Shown: positions 45,711 through 58,089, counted from the stretch's first letter. The stretch is 64,000 nt of DNA from Laccaria trichodermophora (GCA_018417955.1 JACTVC010000023.1:372001-436000), one strand, 5' to 3'. Translations and numbers: made by a program. The notes: generated by a model from the letters alone, not told the origin.

Positions 45711-45717
45711 TATACTT
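45711..45717 (-). promoter_or_regulatory. TATA box of FAD oxidase copy 2
   Basis: TATAAAA on the minus strand, about 41-47 bp before the ATG at 45670. Confidence 0.5.
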
Positions 45718-45869
45718 CAAGGTGACAGCGGTTGACCATCCCTGACATACCCCCACGATGTTGATCAATTCTACAACCACGGACTTCTAGATGGGTTCAT
45801 GAGATTCAAACCGACAACGAGTAAGCACAGCAATACGAACATTGTGGTACGCCCACGTAAACCTTCCTC

Positions 45870-46025
45870 TTCCCTTCCTGCTCAGCCCTTGCGCCTTGAC
45901 TCTCCTCCCTCTCTCACCTCCGATTCGCCCTTCTTGAGCGCCCAAATACAACAGGCGAGTCTGTCAGACGCTTCTTTCGCTTGGCCACTAGCTCCGATCG
46001 AGTTTTTCGGCGTCTTGTTTGGGAA
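45870..46025 (-). pseudogene. SRP14 fragment
   Basis: The minus strand reads RRRKTRSELVAKRKKRLTDS followed by PVVFGRSRRANRR. This matches KREKIKSELAMKRKKRMTEP and IVVEGPKRGNGRRK in the SRP14 gene at 58247-58879. The rest of SRP14 is absent and the frame soon ends. It is a short DNA-level copy of the basic C-terminal exon. Confidence 0.7.
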
Positions 46026-46439
46026 GTGTATTTTGCATGAAAGCTAAGGCTCGGAGAAATAATGAAGCCATCTATATGGCAAGCTATTTCAAGGTAACCG
46101 GGTGTGGGGGGCGTATGTGGTATCTTGAACTCTTTCACGCCGTGGTTTGCGGGTAGATGGAAAAATCCATCATCTTTGTTTCCGATAGAGTCGTGTATCC
46201 CTGTAAATAATGTGTAAGTACGGAAACGATTGAGCATTCAATATTCAAGAGGCGAACGTCGTTCAAAAGTGAGCCATAAGGTTCCCCCATGCTTTTAAAG
46301 ATTTGTGTTTGAGGAACTAGTAACAGTTAAACTGGATTTGTTGCAAGGTAGAATGAAAAGGCATAACTCACGCTAGTGTTGTCGGCCAACATCCTTGACG
46401 TTGAGATGGCAAGTTAATGGCAAGACGTAGACTCGCAAG

Positions 46440-46531
46440 CCAGTCGGTACGGTAACAGAGTTATTTGGTGATGTGTACTGTTTGTTGTGGTGAGCGGAGA
46501 GTGAAAGGAGAGTAGTTACCGTACCGACTGG
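46440..46531. repeat. 17-bp perfect inverted repeat, 58-bp loop
   Basis: CCAGTCGGTACGGTAAC at 46440-46456 is complementary to 46515-46531. It could form a hairpin or mark a small element. No target duplication was identified. Confidence 0.8.
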
Positions 46532-47308
46532 TCTACACTGTCACGATTTTGGCAGGACCAGCGAAGTGTGACAACGGACTTAGAAAAAAAAAAGAGTTGA
46601 AAGACCTGTCGAAGAATTTTGCTCACATTACACTCTTTTTGGAACAATGTAGGTCATGTTTTCAAATATATATTTGTAGTACTTTAAGAATTTAATGTCC
46701 TTTGGCTCGTAGTTGGCTCTAACGGGGTGTTGGGTGATGTATCTTGAGAGAAACCAGCCAGACTACCTGACGAACTCGGATACAAGGGAGTGTTGGGAGA
46801 ACGAGACACAACAGGAGTGTGAAGATGTTGCCAGAGATAATGTTGGTGTGGTGTGTACACGAGATGTGCATAAGGATTCTGTTGCAATCGGATTGGTATC
46901 GGCGTCGATGGGGTAGCTGGGTGCATAGGTTGGTTCAGGGTACCTCAAAGTCGAGTTGCCGTTTGTGCGGCTGGGTTTGGCGCTGGTGTGGCAGCCTGAG
47001 AAGTTGATGCTGCTGATGCTGATATCGTGGCTTTTCATGCACGTTTGCCCCTCCCGTTAGATGATGGTGACGTGACGTTGGAGAGGTTGGGAATTGAAGA
47101 CGTTGCATTTGATATGGATATAGGGGGCAGTATGGATGCAGAGGATAATGGGGAGTACCTTGAGGGTGACTGGGAGGAGGAAGGACCAGAGATCGAGCTT
47201 AGCAGTGTCTTCAACGAAGTTTACCAAGGTTGTTTGCGCGTCGTTCATCGAAATTTCGCTAAGTCCTTTGTCACAAATGCGTGACCCGCCAAAGTGACAA
47301 CAGGTTAG

Positions 47309-47355
47309 ACCAGCCGTTACTTCAACGACGATCGGAGTTTGAAGTAACGGCTGGT
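47309..47355. repeat. 17-bp perfect inverted repeat, 13-bp loop
   Basis: ACCAGCCGTTACTTCAA at 47309-47325 pairs exactly with 47339-47355, forming a tight stem-loop. Its sequence differs from the 46440 repeat. It could be a transcription terminator, a protein-binding palindrome or a transposon footprint. Confidence 0.8.
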
Positions 47356-47719
47356 GTCGAGCCTAGACGATGGAGAAAGTTGTCTGCATCGGCAAATTCC
47401 GATCATAATACCGCCTCCAACAGCCATACGAACAAACAACTAGCCCTTTCCTCAGAACCCCTTCAAATGACAGGCAGGCTACAGCCATTCCTGTCGTCGT
47501 GCGTACTCGTCTGTGTATTGAGCCTGCCCGTTTTTGCTAATCTTTCTCAGTGTTAAGTCATGGCGGTGTTGACATATTTGTTCCCTTGGCTCTCCTCCCT
47601 GCATGCCTGAACAAGATTCTGGCATAATAGCTCTGCATCGGCATGTGTAAGTGAATTGTTTTCACTACAGCCTCATAGCTTTTATTGATCGGGTTCCGGA
47701 CAGCATCCATGTCGTCTAT

Positions 47720-48520
47720 ACGCGGGCTGTACGCTGCGTCATATATTAAGCCCCCTCCTCTGTAAGGTTCAATCTTCCTGGAGTCTTCCCTCTGAACGTT
47801 CATCAACAGGGAATACCACTCGCTGTACGGTGCAGAGTGATCGGCATTATATGGATGCCTGACCAGCACGATACACCTCCCTCGATTTACCATCTAACAT
47901 GGGGAGACATCATTCGCCTCACGGTAAGTGGCTTGACAAATACATGATATCGACATGCGAAATGACCACTTCCCTCCTTCTAGCTTACCTCTCAAGCTTG
48001 CCTTCTCAGTTTCATTAGTTTTCTGTTTGTTCTCCTTGTCACTATTGTACGTGCCTTTGTTTAGTACTCCTTTAGTGTGAAGCTAAGTAACTTCCCCTTT
48101 GTAGCGCAATGCCATCCATCGACGGCGACGGCGGCGGCAGCGCAGGCCTGCAGCACCAATGAGGACACAGGGCATCTTTCAGAAACCTATGTATACTCTC
48201 CTAGTACTTTTAGTAGGTCGCATATCTTACCCCTTCACCATAGCGGTCATTCATGAAAATTTCCGTCCAGCTCGGCATCATCAGCGTAGATATCTTACAA
48301 ACCATCGGTTCTGCGCTGGATCTGCGATGGATTCGTGGTGGCTATCTCGCAGAAGTTGCCGAAGTTCCCTTTGCTCAAGGTGATCCTTCATTTGCCTATG
48401 CCTGTATCATGATACCTACCATACCACGTTAGGGGCTCTTAAACAGTTAGGCATTGTGTTGAGCAACCTGCTAATTAACGGTACTTTCTTGCCATAGTCA
48501 AAATTTTTACTCCAACGCCG
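47720..48520 (+). pseudogene. 7TM receptor-like gene, decayed 5' half (third copy)
   Basis: The plus strand matches exons 1-5 of the 51783 gene. Near 47815 the region equivalent to the start codon has lost its ATG. The stretch ending GGGGAGACATCATTCGCCTC runs into a GTAAGT donor. LTSQACLLSFISFLFVLLVTI, then RNAIHRRRRRR and PMRTQGIFQKPMYTLL, and then LGIISVDILQTIGSALDLRW follow at exon-like spacing with introns kept. The 3' exons are missing where the other 7TM gene's 3' end begins. Confidence 0.75.
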
Positions 48521-48635
48521 TAAATGACAATGTTCGAAAATTCTCATTGAGCTCAACGTTGTTCACCAGACTGATCATCGCTCCTACTCACCGACGCATA
48601 TCAAACCGAAGAAAAGATGTTATGTTTAAAATCAT

Positions 48636-50044
48636 CTATGTGGTATGTACTGTACGTTCCATCTTGATTGTAATACCCGCTGACTTGATTCCACTCTCTA
48701 CGCGATCCTGCCTTTCCCAGTCTCCCTTTTTCCAATCGTCGACTGCAACGGGGTGCATGGCATACGTATTATCGATTTCTCCAGTGCTCCCGACGAGTGC
48801 CCCGGACTGCTTAGACGTCGTCTTTGCAGTGATGCCCGTCGACATACTCCCAGCCGCTTCCTGCGCCCATCCCATTCCGGCGCGAACATTGATCATCATG
48901 CAGGTGATCCCTGATATTGCGGGCCATCCGTTTACGATGAAAAAGAACACGGATTGATGCATTTGATAGGTAACGAAGAATATGAGTGTCCACACTCTGC
49001 AAGGGACGGTAAAATTCGTGAAACCTTTGAATACGAAGGTCTACTTACGTGTAGAGCATAGCCGCTTCGATCACGATTGCCACAACCGCCTGGAAAGCGA
49101 GTGTGAGAAGATAGAGGATATGGTTGCGAATCATAGAACGTACGTTGAGACTGGTCCCTCCAACTTTCCTTGAGGATCTATTGATCTTCCAGATGCGGTA
49201 GGCAATTAAAACTAAGGATCTTATCAACGACGGCAATCGAATAGAAGAAACTGAATAACCTGAGCTATAGACGTTGATGCTAGAGAGAGGTTAGCCGGGT
49301 GAGAAAAGATTTTATTCAGGAGGGCAAGCCCTTACCAGAAAGTGAATACGCAATCGCTATTGATCCACATACCGGCCTTCGAGTCGTAGATTCCCTCTCC
49401 TATCTTCATCTTCGGGAATTCGCAAACCAAGCCTACCCCCGTGACTTCAATTCTCTGTGTCAGGGTTTGCGGTCAACTTAGGAGAAGCAAGATGAACTTA
49501 CCCGTAAGACCTATCAGACTGAGCAGTGGAATGATAACCACGATTTTGTTGTAATTCCAGACAACCCAAAGTCGATATATCTGCGGGGGAAAACAATTTG
49601 ACGAGGAATGTGGGAGGATACGATAATTAGACTCACGATAACAGCATCCCCAAGGACAATTGAAGCGGTGAAGACGGACATATACGCAACCATAGTTGGC
49701 TGCTTCCAATCCACGTAGAAAATCATTGGGCCTTCTCTAGCTGCCACGGCCTGAAATAATCGGTACGAGACAATACACCAATGCTCCAGAACTTCAATGT
49801 CAGCCGTGTGAATCATGAAGAGATCAGGTGGACCCACTGCGGTAATGGTAATAAACATGCAGATGGAAGCAAAGATCAAAGGGGAAAACAAGATAGAAAT
49901 CTTTGAATTTTGTGGAGAAGTCTTGCGACTGCGAGTGGTAAGGAGTACCATGGATAGAATGAATAATAGAAAGAATATCCCATAGAGGACACCCTCGACG
50001 CAGACTCCTGCAAGGGCGCCGTCTAGGGGAGAAAATTGAGCCAT
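48636..50044 (-). CDS. Basidiomycete 7TM integral membrane protein (second type)
   Basis: Six or so exons join in frame from the ATG at 50044. Hydrophobic segments include VCVEGVLYGIFFLLFILSMV, LIFASICMFITITAVG, MVAYMSVFTASIVLGDAV, NKIVVIIPLLSLIGLTG, SMIRNHILYLLTLAFQAVVA and VWTLIFFVTYQMHQSVFFFI, giving about seven spans. The IYRLWVVWNYN block after span 4 and the RNHILYLL block are hallmarks of a large family of fungal 7TM proteins of unknown function seen in dozens of copies in Agaricomycetes. The C-terminal cytoplasmic tail is polar. A very short exon of about 20 nt encodes INVYSS. It is not homologous in sequence to the 14542 and 51783 receptors. Confidence 0.75.
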
Positions 50045-51782
50045 AGGAAGGGCAAGACAGGGAAAAGCGATATAAATTGATTGAGAAGTGGTTATAAGTA
50101 TGTATGTATTTCACGGACTTGCAGACTTGACAACGGAGATATTCTACATTAAGCATGATTTTCGAATGCCATGTGGTGGCGACGCCCCAATCTCCTACGT
50201 TTAACTAGTACTAGTACTTGATAGATGAACTTAAATGGATTGTCGATATGTGATTACCAAGGTAGAACGTGACGTTTAGATGTCCACTACAGATTCATTC
50301 GCAGGTAAGATAGTAAATATCGCAGCCGCAAGATGAATGTGAACTTAGCGGAAGCGATCGCGCTCTTGGCAGGGACAAAATGAAATGCAGGACTTGTCAC
50401 GCTATTTATGCAATTCTAATCTTGTCTCCCCAGATCTCAGGCTCTTCATATTTGAGAATGTAACAGAGTGTAACCTAGTGTAATAGGTCAGCGAGTCTTA
50501 CGGTCGGAATAGCTACCTCTGAAAGCGTCCGTCTTGAACTTAAGAGACAGCTGGGCCTGATATTTCATATGTACTACTAGTATCGAAAGTTGGGCATCAA
50601 TATTGACTGATCCACGCATATTACAAGCTTGGCTGCTTCCACTAGGTTAGCTTTTTGGGATTTATGGGGGGCGGATGGTATCGTATGCTGGACAATGATT
50701 GATTCATTGGTCCCTAAGTTTGCGCCTTATAATGAATTGTTAGGAGCTGACGGGGAATTCGACATTGCTGTCTGCAAAGTCGATGTGTGTCAATGATCAG
50801 CACGAGAATGAAAGGTTGGAGCGGCATCTTTGTAACTTTTATAACCAAGTTATGATTGAAGGAGCTTGTACATAACTTGCACAAATATTATGCAAAGGGA
50901 TCGGAAATAGCTGTCGGAAAGTCCCGATACAGTACTAAGCTGGTACTGAGTCGACCGCCATGGTTCCTACCTAACCACCCATTTCCACCCTCATTCGGAA
51001 CAAGTGACAACTTGAAGCAAACCCGTGCCTTTGACCACGTCTCGTTTCAGCCATGAGTAGTTTCATTTGGGGGTGGCACGGGGCTTTCCTTGCATCTCGG
51101 GCAGTCAGATCGCAAACACGATGGTGAGATCGCGCTATCCATCCATATAATGACGCCATTGATATTGAAATATTGAAGAGTGGTCCTGGCCTTTAAGCGG
51201 ATCAATCCCACAGATTTTCTCGTCTCCTATGCTCTCGCTACGGAGTCTTACCACCTCCGAGTTACCTTGAAGGTTCCTCGTTTTAGTAGACCACCTCAAA
51301 GACTACTCCTACGTACATTATGTGCGTAAGTGTGCGTTCTTATCAAGGCTTCCTGATGCTAACCTTTTTCAGTGTTAGTAAGTCGTGTGCGGAAAACGCT
51401 GTTGACGTCAAGTCGATTGACGTGCCCACTGTAGGTCTGCGGGCATTCACACGCCATTCATCAACATAGGTCACAAGGACCACGGGAAATAGCAAAAACA
51501 CCAATGCAGGAGACTTCTCTTGATAGCAAAACTAGCGACTCGCCGTTCCGCAAATGACATGCTGACATACAGACGCCGAGGAACAAGGCAATCCCGTTTG
51601 ACCCCTGAAAGGGAAGAGGGACGAGGGGAGTACTAGTCTCATGACCTCCCTTCCCGTTCATTCTTTGGCAGATTACTATGTTTATGTCCAGGCTGTGCGC
51701 TATGTCAACTCTCGACATTTAAGCCTTCCTCCGCGATGTTCAATCCTCTGGGAACTTTCTTCCCTCAAGACATTTATCAACC
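50045..51782. other. Intergenic region
   Basis: Divergent promoter space between the second-type 7TM gene and 7TM copy 2. Only motif-free short ORFs are present. CTAGTACTAGTACTTGATAG near 50205 and a related piece near 50575 are small repeats. Confidence 0.5.
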
Positions 51783-53312
51783 ATGAATACCACCAGCATT
51801 GCGGTGCCGGGCGGATATATATGCTCACCAGAACAATACAGTACATCTCTCAGCGACCCCCTAATTCACTGTCTGACGAGAGGAGACACCATTGGTCTCA
51901 CGGTACGTAGTTCAATATCGGGGCGACATCAACGCTCAGCTTGATGACCACTCTTCATGTAGCTTACCACCCAAGCCGGCCTTTTCAGTTTGTTAACTGT
52001 TCTGTATGTATTTTTTATCATCATTGTACGTGCCTCGGATGTCCTCTTGTGGAAGAGGAAGTGAGCGATAATTTCTCCCTTGAAGCGCAATGCCATTTAT
52101 CGTCTCCGGCGCCGCCGTGGTACATTAATGGGAACATGGTACATCTTCCAGAAACCAATGGATATTCTCATGGTGTGTTGCAAATTATGCATTCATACTG
52201 TATTAGCCATTCCCTGAATTTTGCATACAGGTCTCCTTATTCATCGCAGATTTATTGCAAGCCATCGGTTCAGTTATGGATTTGAAATGGGTTGTAAATG
52301 GCCACCTTGAAGTTGGTGAATTTTGCTCAACCCAAGGTGATTTTTTATTTGCTTCACCTCCTGGATGATGGAAGAGACCTCATACTACCTTAGGGATTCT
52401 CAAACAGTTGGGTGAGGTTGGGGTTGCTCTGAGTACCCTTGTAAGTTCCCCGTCGTATAGTATCACTGTCCCAACATATGCACCAGGTCATCGCTTTATA
52501 CACCTTTATCGGTGTGTGGATGGGTAGGGCAATACAATCAAAGAGAGTCACTGGTGTCGTCATTGGCGTCATCTGGTTTTTCATCAGTCTCTTGACATTA
52601 CTTGGTATTGTTTTAAATGACGGAGCCAGGGAAGGATTCGAGAGGCCGGCTCCGGTAACCTCTTCTATACAACTATATATCTCTCTCCATTGATGAGACT
52701 TTACTCAACAGTACTGGTGCTGGATTGGGGAGCCTTTCCTCAAGTGGCGTCTCTTCGGCGAGTACTTGTGGTTCTGGATCACCCTTTTGATCTCCATCAT
52801 CACCTACGTCCCCCTCTATTTTTGGAGCCGCGGCAACATCACCTTCAATGATGTTTCATGGTGGAAGTTCACTATACATCGTGCTGACCCTTCCGAAGAG
52901 CTCAAAGGTATCCGGCGGCGCTCATTAACAATGCTATTGTAAGTTGAAGACTTTGCCCCTCACCATTTAATAATGTACCTTATTTAATAGGTATCCCGGG
53001 GTTTATTGCTTGATCACTTTACCATTAAGTGTTGTGCGGTGGATTGGATTTATGGAAGAAGAACATGGGCTTGTCAACACCGTACCCCCCTCTGCCACAT
53101 TTGCTGCCATCATACTTTTTGGCCTTAGTGGTACCTGCAACACCATCCTTCTGCTTACCACACGTCCAGAATCTGGGCTTTTTACAAGGATTAACGACTC
53201 TGAGACAGGTTTTGCCCCATCATCTCCACTACTTCAACCGAAAGAAATATTAGCTTCAGGACCTAGTATGGAGGCTGGGGAGTATAATCTGGGAAGGCTC
53301 CCGTCACATTAA
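51783..53312 (+). CDS. Fungal 7TM (GPCR-like) membrane protein, copy 2
   Basis: Eight exons (51783-51902, 51963-52025, 52086-52172, 52231-52336, 52394-52440, 52487-52654, 52712-52938, 52991-53312) join in frame to 379 residues. The N-terminus MNTTSIAVPGGYICSPEQY is short and extracellular. Spans include LFSLLTVLYVFFIIII, VIALYTFIGVWMG, GVIWFFISLLTLLGIVL, YLWFWITLLISIITYVPLYF, YPGVYCLITLPLSVVRWIG and a last span near FAAIILFGLSGTCNTILLL. The RNAIYRLRRRR loop is cytoplasmic. Exons 1-7 equal those of copy 1 (14542-16046) in length, and the proteins are very similar apart from a longer tail here. A signalling receptor role is inferred from fold only. Confidence 0.85.
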
Positions 53313-53452
53313 CCTGTTGCAATTCATTTCCCATGCAAACGAGTAGTGATTGGGCTCATCTACCCAAAAAGTCCAGATTGATTTTGTATGTAGATACTCC
53401 CGCTTTTTTTACTTCATTTAGGCTATTACCCACCAGTACCTAGGCTGCGATG

Positions 53453-53860
53453 TTAGAACTTGAATCCACCAGTGAGTCCCATGATATTCTTGGGATCCAC
53501 TGCTTGTTTAATCTGCTTCAGCTGAGGAATGTTAGATCCAAACAGCAAGTTTTTCAGTGTATCATAAAGAGCAAGCTTCAGAAAATGGATATCGTCCCAT
53601 TGGCTCTGTCCTTGAGAAACAGAAAAGGCCTGGATGGCATTCGACATCTTCCAAAAAAGATTGTGGAAGTACTCCAGTGCCACATCTGCCAAATTAGCAA
53701 AAGAGATAAAGGGATTAGCAGGCATAGTGTGGTGGTCTGGGGAGTGGGGGTAAGCAGAGGGCGTTTCGAAATCAAAAGTGCTAACGAATGACTCGACGCC
53801 AAGTATGACTGCGATGATGGAACGGTTGTCCATCAGGGCTTGTAGATCGCGAAACTTGGA
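53453..53860 (-). pseudogene. BBE-like FAD oxidase, C-terminal fragment
   Basis: The minus strand carries only the last exon of the 37172-type oxidase: LMDNRSIIAVILGVESFVST, DFETPSAYPHSPDHH, EYFHNLFWKMSNAIQAFSVS and LLFGSNIPQLKQIKQAVDPK. Upstream exons, including the FAD site, are missing. It is closer to copy 1 than to copy 2. The reading frame is still open, so the fragment is recent or constrained by chance. Confidence 0.8.
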
Positions 53861-53899
53861 CAACACCAGCAAAAAAAGAAGATATGAAAACAGGAAACC

Positions 53900-54680
53900 C
53901 TTGCTCCTACAAATTCAACCAACTCACACCCAACTCACACCACATGCCTCATCAAGCCCTCGCCCTCCAAAGCTTCACGCCTCCCATCTTTCACCCCCCG
54001 CTCTTCCCTTCTTCATGGCCCTCTCCATCATCCAACACCCCTTCCTCGGCCTTACCATCATCCATAACCCCAAGACGCTCCATCCGAAATCACCCCAGAG
54101 GGGCGCTGTGCATCCCGGGGGGGCGCTGTGGTCCCCCTGTCTCGAGGGCTTGTACTATAGTTGACAAAGTACCGCATGCGAAGCGTTAATAGGGCATTGA
54201 GGCGCGTTCGATCAGTGCCATTGGAAGGTAAGGTGGATAGCGAGTTGGGGTGTATAGGGCTGTTGTTGACGTCATGGTGGTAGATGTGGAAGAAACACCC
54301 AAAAGCGCATCAACAACCTGCTGCAACCTCGCAACACCCATCAAAATCACCAGTGACCAACGTCCTCCCCCTTTCGTACTGCGGCATCACCACTGTCCTC
54401 TGCGGACACTTTGTCTGCATCGGTGCCGCCTATCGCCTTGGGTTTACATAGTTAACCTTCCCATCCGTCCTATGCTTTGCATCGCACACCCCACATCCTT
54501 GCATAACTCGGCCACCACCTCCATTGTATCTCTCGACGCTAATCGACAGCCCTCCCCGTTAGTCGTCACGCCCACTTATAAGGGTCTAGGTTCTCCCGTC
54601 GTCGAGTCCAGGAGTCGGGTCCAGGAACCGATGAGAGGCAGTGAATGAAAAGTTGCAAAGATCAAGATTCAAGAATATCC
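53900..54680 (-). pseudogene. MET1 fragment with internal deletion
   Basis: The segment aligns with 56240-56720 of MET1 and then jumps, near 54370, to 57430-57690 of the same gene. The intervening exon-exon region and the intron are lost. Stops and frame changes occur throughout. Shared blocks include GGCGCTGTGGTCCCCCTG, CCCAAAAGCGCATCAACAAC and CGATGAGAGGCAGTGAA. It lies directly beside the FAD oxidase fragment. Confidence 0.82.
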
Positions 54681-55061
54681 ATCCCTTCTAGTAAAGCTAT
54701 TTATAAACATCTTCATAAGTCACTTGCAGTTGTTTTTCAAGCACGCCGGAAGCTTGGATCAAGAGCAATGACGATCTCGCCGCAGGAGACTGCTTCAATC
54801 GCAAAACTGGCGATTCATCATTCCAGACCCCAGCGCTAACATGGAGGCGCCAAGATACGAGTCTGTTCAACTCTTGAATGGGAAGATGGACCAGGGGAAC
54901 ACTGGTCTCATGATCCTTCCTTTGGCGCTTACAGGAGACCAGGCTGTCTGCTAACTTGTATGTTTAGTAATCACAGCTTAGCTGAACGTGGCTTGAACCT
55001 TCAATCTTAGTGTGTCAGATATCTTAACCGACTGGATATCGGCATCCATACCTTCACTGCC
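54681..55061. other. Intergenic region
   Basis: 5' flank of the small membrane protein gene. 54770-54930 weakly resembles 51500-51640 (GACTCGCC ... CTGGTCTCATGA ... CCTTCC), the 5' flank of 7TM copy 2, so another flank fragment may have been copied here. Confidence 0.4.
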
Positions 55062-55889
55062 ATGGCGTCCTTAAGTACAGGCCCTCCAAACCCAATCCCT
55101 AACGTCTCCCGATTGCAATCTCAGCCCATGATCAATGCAGACTCCGACAGAACAGACATTGTAACAGCGGAATACGTGAGTGCACGTTATCTATCGCCAT
55201 ATCGGTCTCAGAACTAATCCCAGTCAACGCCCTTAGTACCAGGCTACCACCCCCGAAACACAAGCCAAGCAAACCCACTCCAAAATCGCTTCCATGACGC
55301 TACACGCCACATGCCTCAGGATGGCAATTACCTGGGCTTGGCATGTCTATACCTGTTCAGCTGTGTCGTGGTCATTGGTTGGATGATGATCAGCGGACCG
55401 AAGGTAGTCCCACACCAGGATACACGCATCACCGACATTATCATATCCACCACGTCAAAGGCTGCGCTCGGACTTGGACTCTGGATTGTGACGTTGTGCC
55501 TACGTGTGCAATGGACGCGCATATTGGTTTCGAATGAGCCTGTGCAGCTCTGCTCTTTAGCCGCCGCATGCGGCAAAGAGGGAAATTTCTCGCGCATTCG
55601 CCACATTCCCACTTCACCCACGCGCGGGATAGGGCTTACTGCTGCGATCGGTGCAGCCGTTACTATCTTCATGACTCTATATTTCATGTTCAATCTGCCA
55701 TGGAACATTGTATGTCATGTCTGTGGACACAAATCTGATCCGCATAAGTATCTGCTGGTAGACCGATTCCTCGAAAGTTATTTAACTGGTATGTTACATC
55801 GGTTGGCAGGTAATTTCCCCTCGTATACCTCGTTTTCTACCCCCTCTGCTCTCCGACGCGATCCTCCTCCAATCAACAGAAGTTGGTGA
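55062..55889 (+). CDS. Small multi-span membrane protein, unrecognised
   Basis: Exon 1 (55062-55175) encodes MASLSTGPPNPIPNVSRLQS and a polar leader. It joins in phase at AATCCCAG (exon 2 from 55224) to a region with hydrophobic segments LACLYLFSCVVVIGWMMIS, AALGLGLWIVTLCLR and IGLTAAIGAAVTIFMTLYFM. As drawn it ends at 55889 with 259 residues. A further open stretch at 55881-56203 (LVIDDNIKSDSLTGTSLIAR ... LPYFLLKPFANIIKEF) could be a terminal exon if an intron runs from about 55708 to 55880, so the 3' end is uncertain. No family is recognised. Confidence 0.5.
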
Positions 55890-56228
55890 TTGATGACAAC
55901 ATAAAATCTGACTCGCTCACTGGCACGTCCCTCATCGCCAGACGGAAAAACAATGAGATGCAAGAACTGGATTTGTTTTCGAGCTACGCTAGATATTTGT
56001 GTCTAGATCGCGTCTGTATACGTACTTATCTACCCTATTTCCTGCTCAAGCCTTTCGCGAATATCATCAAAGAATTCACAAGGGTAAGCATGAGATTGAA
56101 GGACGAAGAGACAACAAGTGCTCATAGATTACTCCAAGGCCTCCTCTGTAGTCTGGAAAGGCAAAATCGCCACCAGAAGCAAAACAAGCAAAAAAATAGA
56201 TGAAAGATAAAATGAAAGCCCCTCGCTC

Positions 56229-58089
56229 TCACATGTCCAACGAACTCACATCACCGTCAAGCCACCCCTTATCCAAACCCGCCCACGCCTCATCAAGCCC
56301 CTCCCTCACCCTCCACCCCTCCCCACTCAACCATTCCTTCACCCTCCCCTCGTCCCTTTCCTCATCACCCTCTCCATCATCCAACACCCCTTCCCCAGCC
56401 TTACCATCGCCCCACAACCCCAAGACGCTCCATCCCACAACGATCATCCCCGGCGGGCGCTGTGGTCCCCCTGCCTCGAGGGCTTGTACGATAGTTGACA
56501 GAGTGGCGCTTGTGACGCGTTGATCGGGCAGTGATGCGCGTTCGACGATGGCGATTGGGAGGTAGGGTGGGTAGCGAGTTGTCGTTGTTGTTGTTGTGGA
56601 TGTGTTGGACGCAGAAGCAGGAGAAGGCCCAGTCAACGAAGAAACACCCAAAAGCGCATCAACAACCCTTTGCAACCTCGCAACGCCCATCAAAATAACC
56701 AACGTTCTCCCCCGTTCATACTCCGGCAACTGGACCCCCCTCCCGCCCCTCCCAACACCAGTGCACACGACCACGCTCTCAGCTACACCGCGGTGCGTGA
56801 GCGGGATACCGCCGAACGTCGGCCCGGCCAGGGCGGAGGAGATACCTGGAACGAGGAGGGGCTCGTACCCTCGTGCACGGAAGAAGAGAACTTCTTCAGA
56901 GGAGCGGCCGTATATTGAGGGATCGCCTTGTTTTAGCTTCATAGATAGTGGGAGTAAGTACGTGACAAGACAAGGGTTAAGGAAGAAAACGACATACGCG
57001 AACGACGCATAACCCCTTCTGCGCGCCTTGCACAGCGAGATGCATCATCTCTTCCTGGCTTTTATCCGCATTCCCCGGGAACTTCTTCGCGATGACGAGT
57101 TCTGTCTTGCTTGGTATGAGGTCTAGCACGCCCTGTGGAACGAGTTTGTCCGCTAACACGAGGTCAGCGTGGGTGGTGAGGATTTGGTGTGTGAGGAGGG
57201 TGAGGAGGGCGGGGTGTCCGGGCCCAGAGCCAAGGAGGACGATGCGCCCTGGTTTGGGGGTGGGTGGCGAGAGGGAGTGGATGGTTGGTGGATTCAGAGG
57301 TTTGTCCGCCGTTAGCTCAAGCATCTCTTCGTCTGATAGGGTGGCTAGTTTGGAGAGAGGCCAGTACTCGCTCACTTGGGCGACCCATTTCAAGCGTTGT
57401 CGAGTTGGTTCTTCAACGGGGCGGTTGGGAGTGAGTACACCGCTGTCCTCTGCGGACACTTCGTCTGCATCGGTATCGTCTGTCGCCTTCAATTTAGCTA
57501 ACCTTCTCATCCGCCCTACGCTCTGTACCGCACACCCCACGTCTTTGGGTAACTTTGCCACCACCTCCCTTGTAATCCTCGATGCTAATCGACACCCTTC
57601 CCCATTAGTTGTCACACCCACTTGCAAAGGCGTAAGTTCTCCCGTCGTCGGGTCCAAGAACCGATGAGAGGCAGTGAAAGAAAAGTTGCAGAGATCGGGA
57701 GTGTCAGTCGTATTCACCGGTATACGGTGTTTTTGCAGGAGGTTGTATAGTTCCTCTGTAGACACCCTAGACCTGAGGGGTGATCCCAGGAGTGTATCCG
57801 TGATACATGCCAATGCGATGCCTGTACGTCCCGAAAGCCAAGCCTCCAGATCAACGAGTTGGTCCCAGTCCACAAACTCCAGTTGGCGTTCCCGGACGCG
57901 CCATTGAATTTCCTCGCATGCTGAACGCAGACCGCCTTTTGAGAGTATATATACATGTCCAGCGTCAGCTTCGAGAGCCGCGAATGCCCGCGATGCAGCT
58001 AATGGTCCCGATCCTATGATAAGGATTCCCCTCGTTGCAAGGCGGAAAGAAAGGATGAGGGAGGCGCCAGTCCGTGGGTTGGGGAACAT
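56229..58089 (-). CDS. MET1: Uroporphyrinogen-III C-methyltransferase / siroheme synthase, MET1-type
   Basis: Two exons (58089-56998 and 56936-56229) join at VVRV/LKQGDPSIYG to give 599 residues. The N-terminal part is a Rossmann domain like that of siroheme dehydrogenase (ILIIGSGPLAASRAFAALEA). The C-terminal part is the tetrapyrrole methylase: GRIVLLGSGPGHPALLTLL, HADLVLADKLVPQGVLDLIP, VRLKQGDPSIYGRSSEE (the P2-type DPxxYGR motif), EPLLVPGISSALAGPTFGGI and PLTHRGVAESVVVCTG. The methylase converts uroporphyrinogen III to precorrin-2 with SAM, the first step to siroheme for sulfite and nitrite reductases. Whether the N-terminal domain also acts as dehydrogenase is not clear. A low-complexity insert (Thr run) sits in the methylase domain. 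A decayed, internally deleted copy lies at 53900-54680. Confidence 0.9.

Larger units (their letters stand above)
46250..47560. other. Unassigned region with two strong inverted repeats
   Basis: Proline- and glutamine-rich frames on the minus strand (46684-47040) look low-complexity and show no known domain. Two perfect 17-bp inverted repeats stand out: 46440-46456 with 46515-46531, and 47309-47325 with 47339-47355. No gene is called with confidence. Confidence 0.4.
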
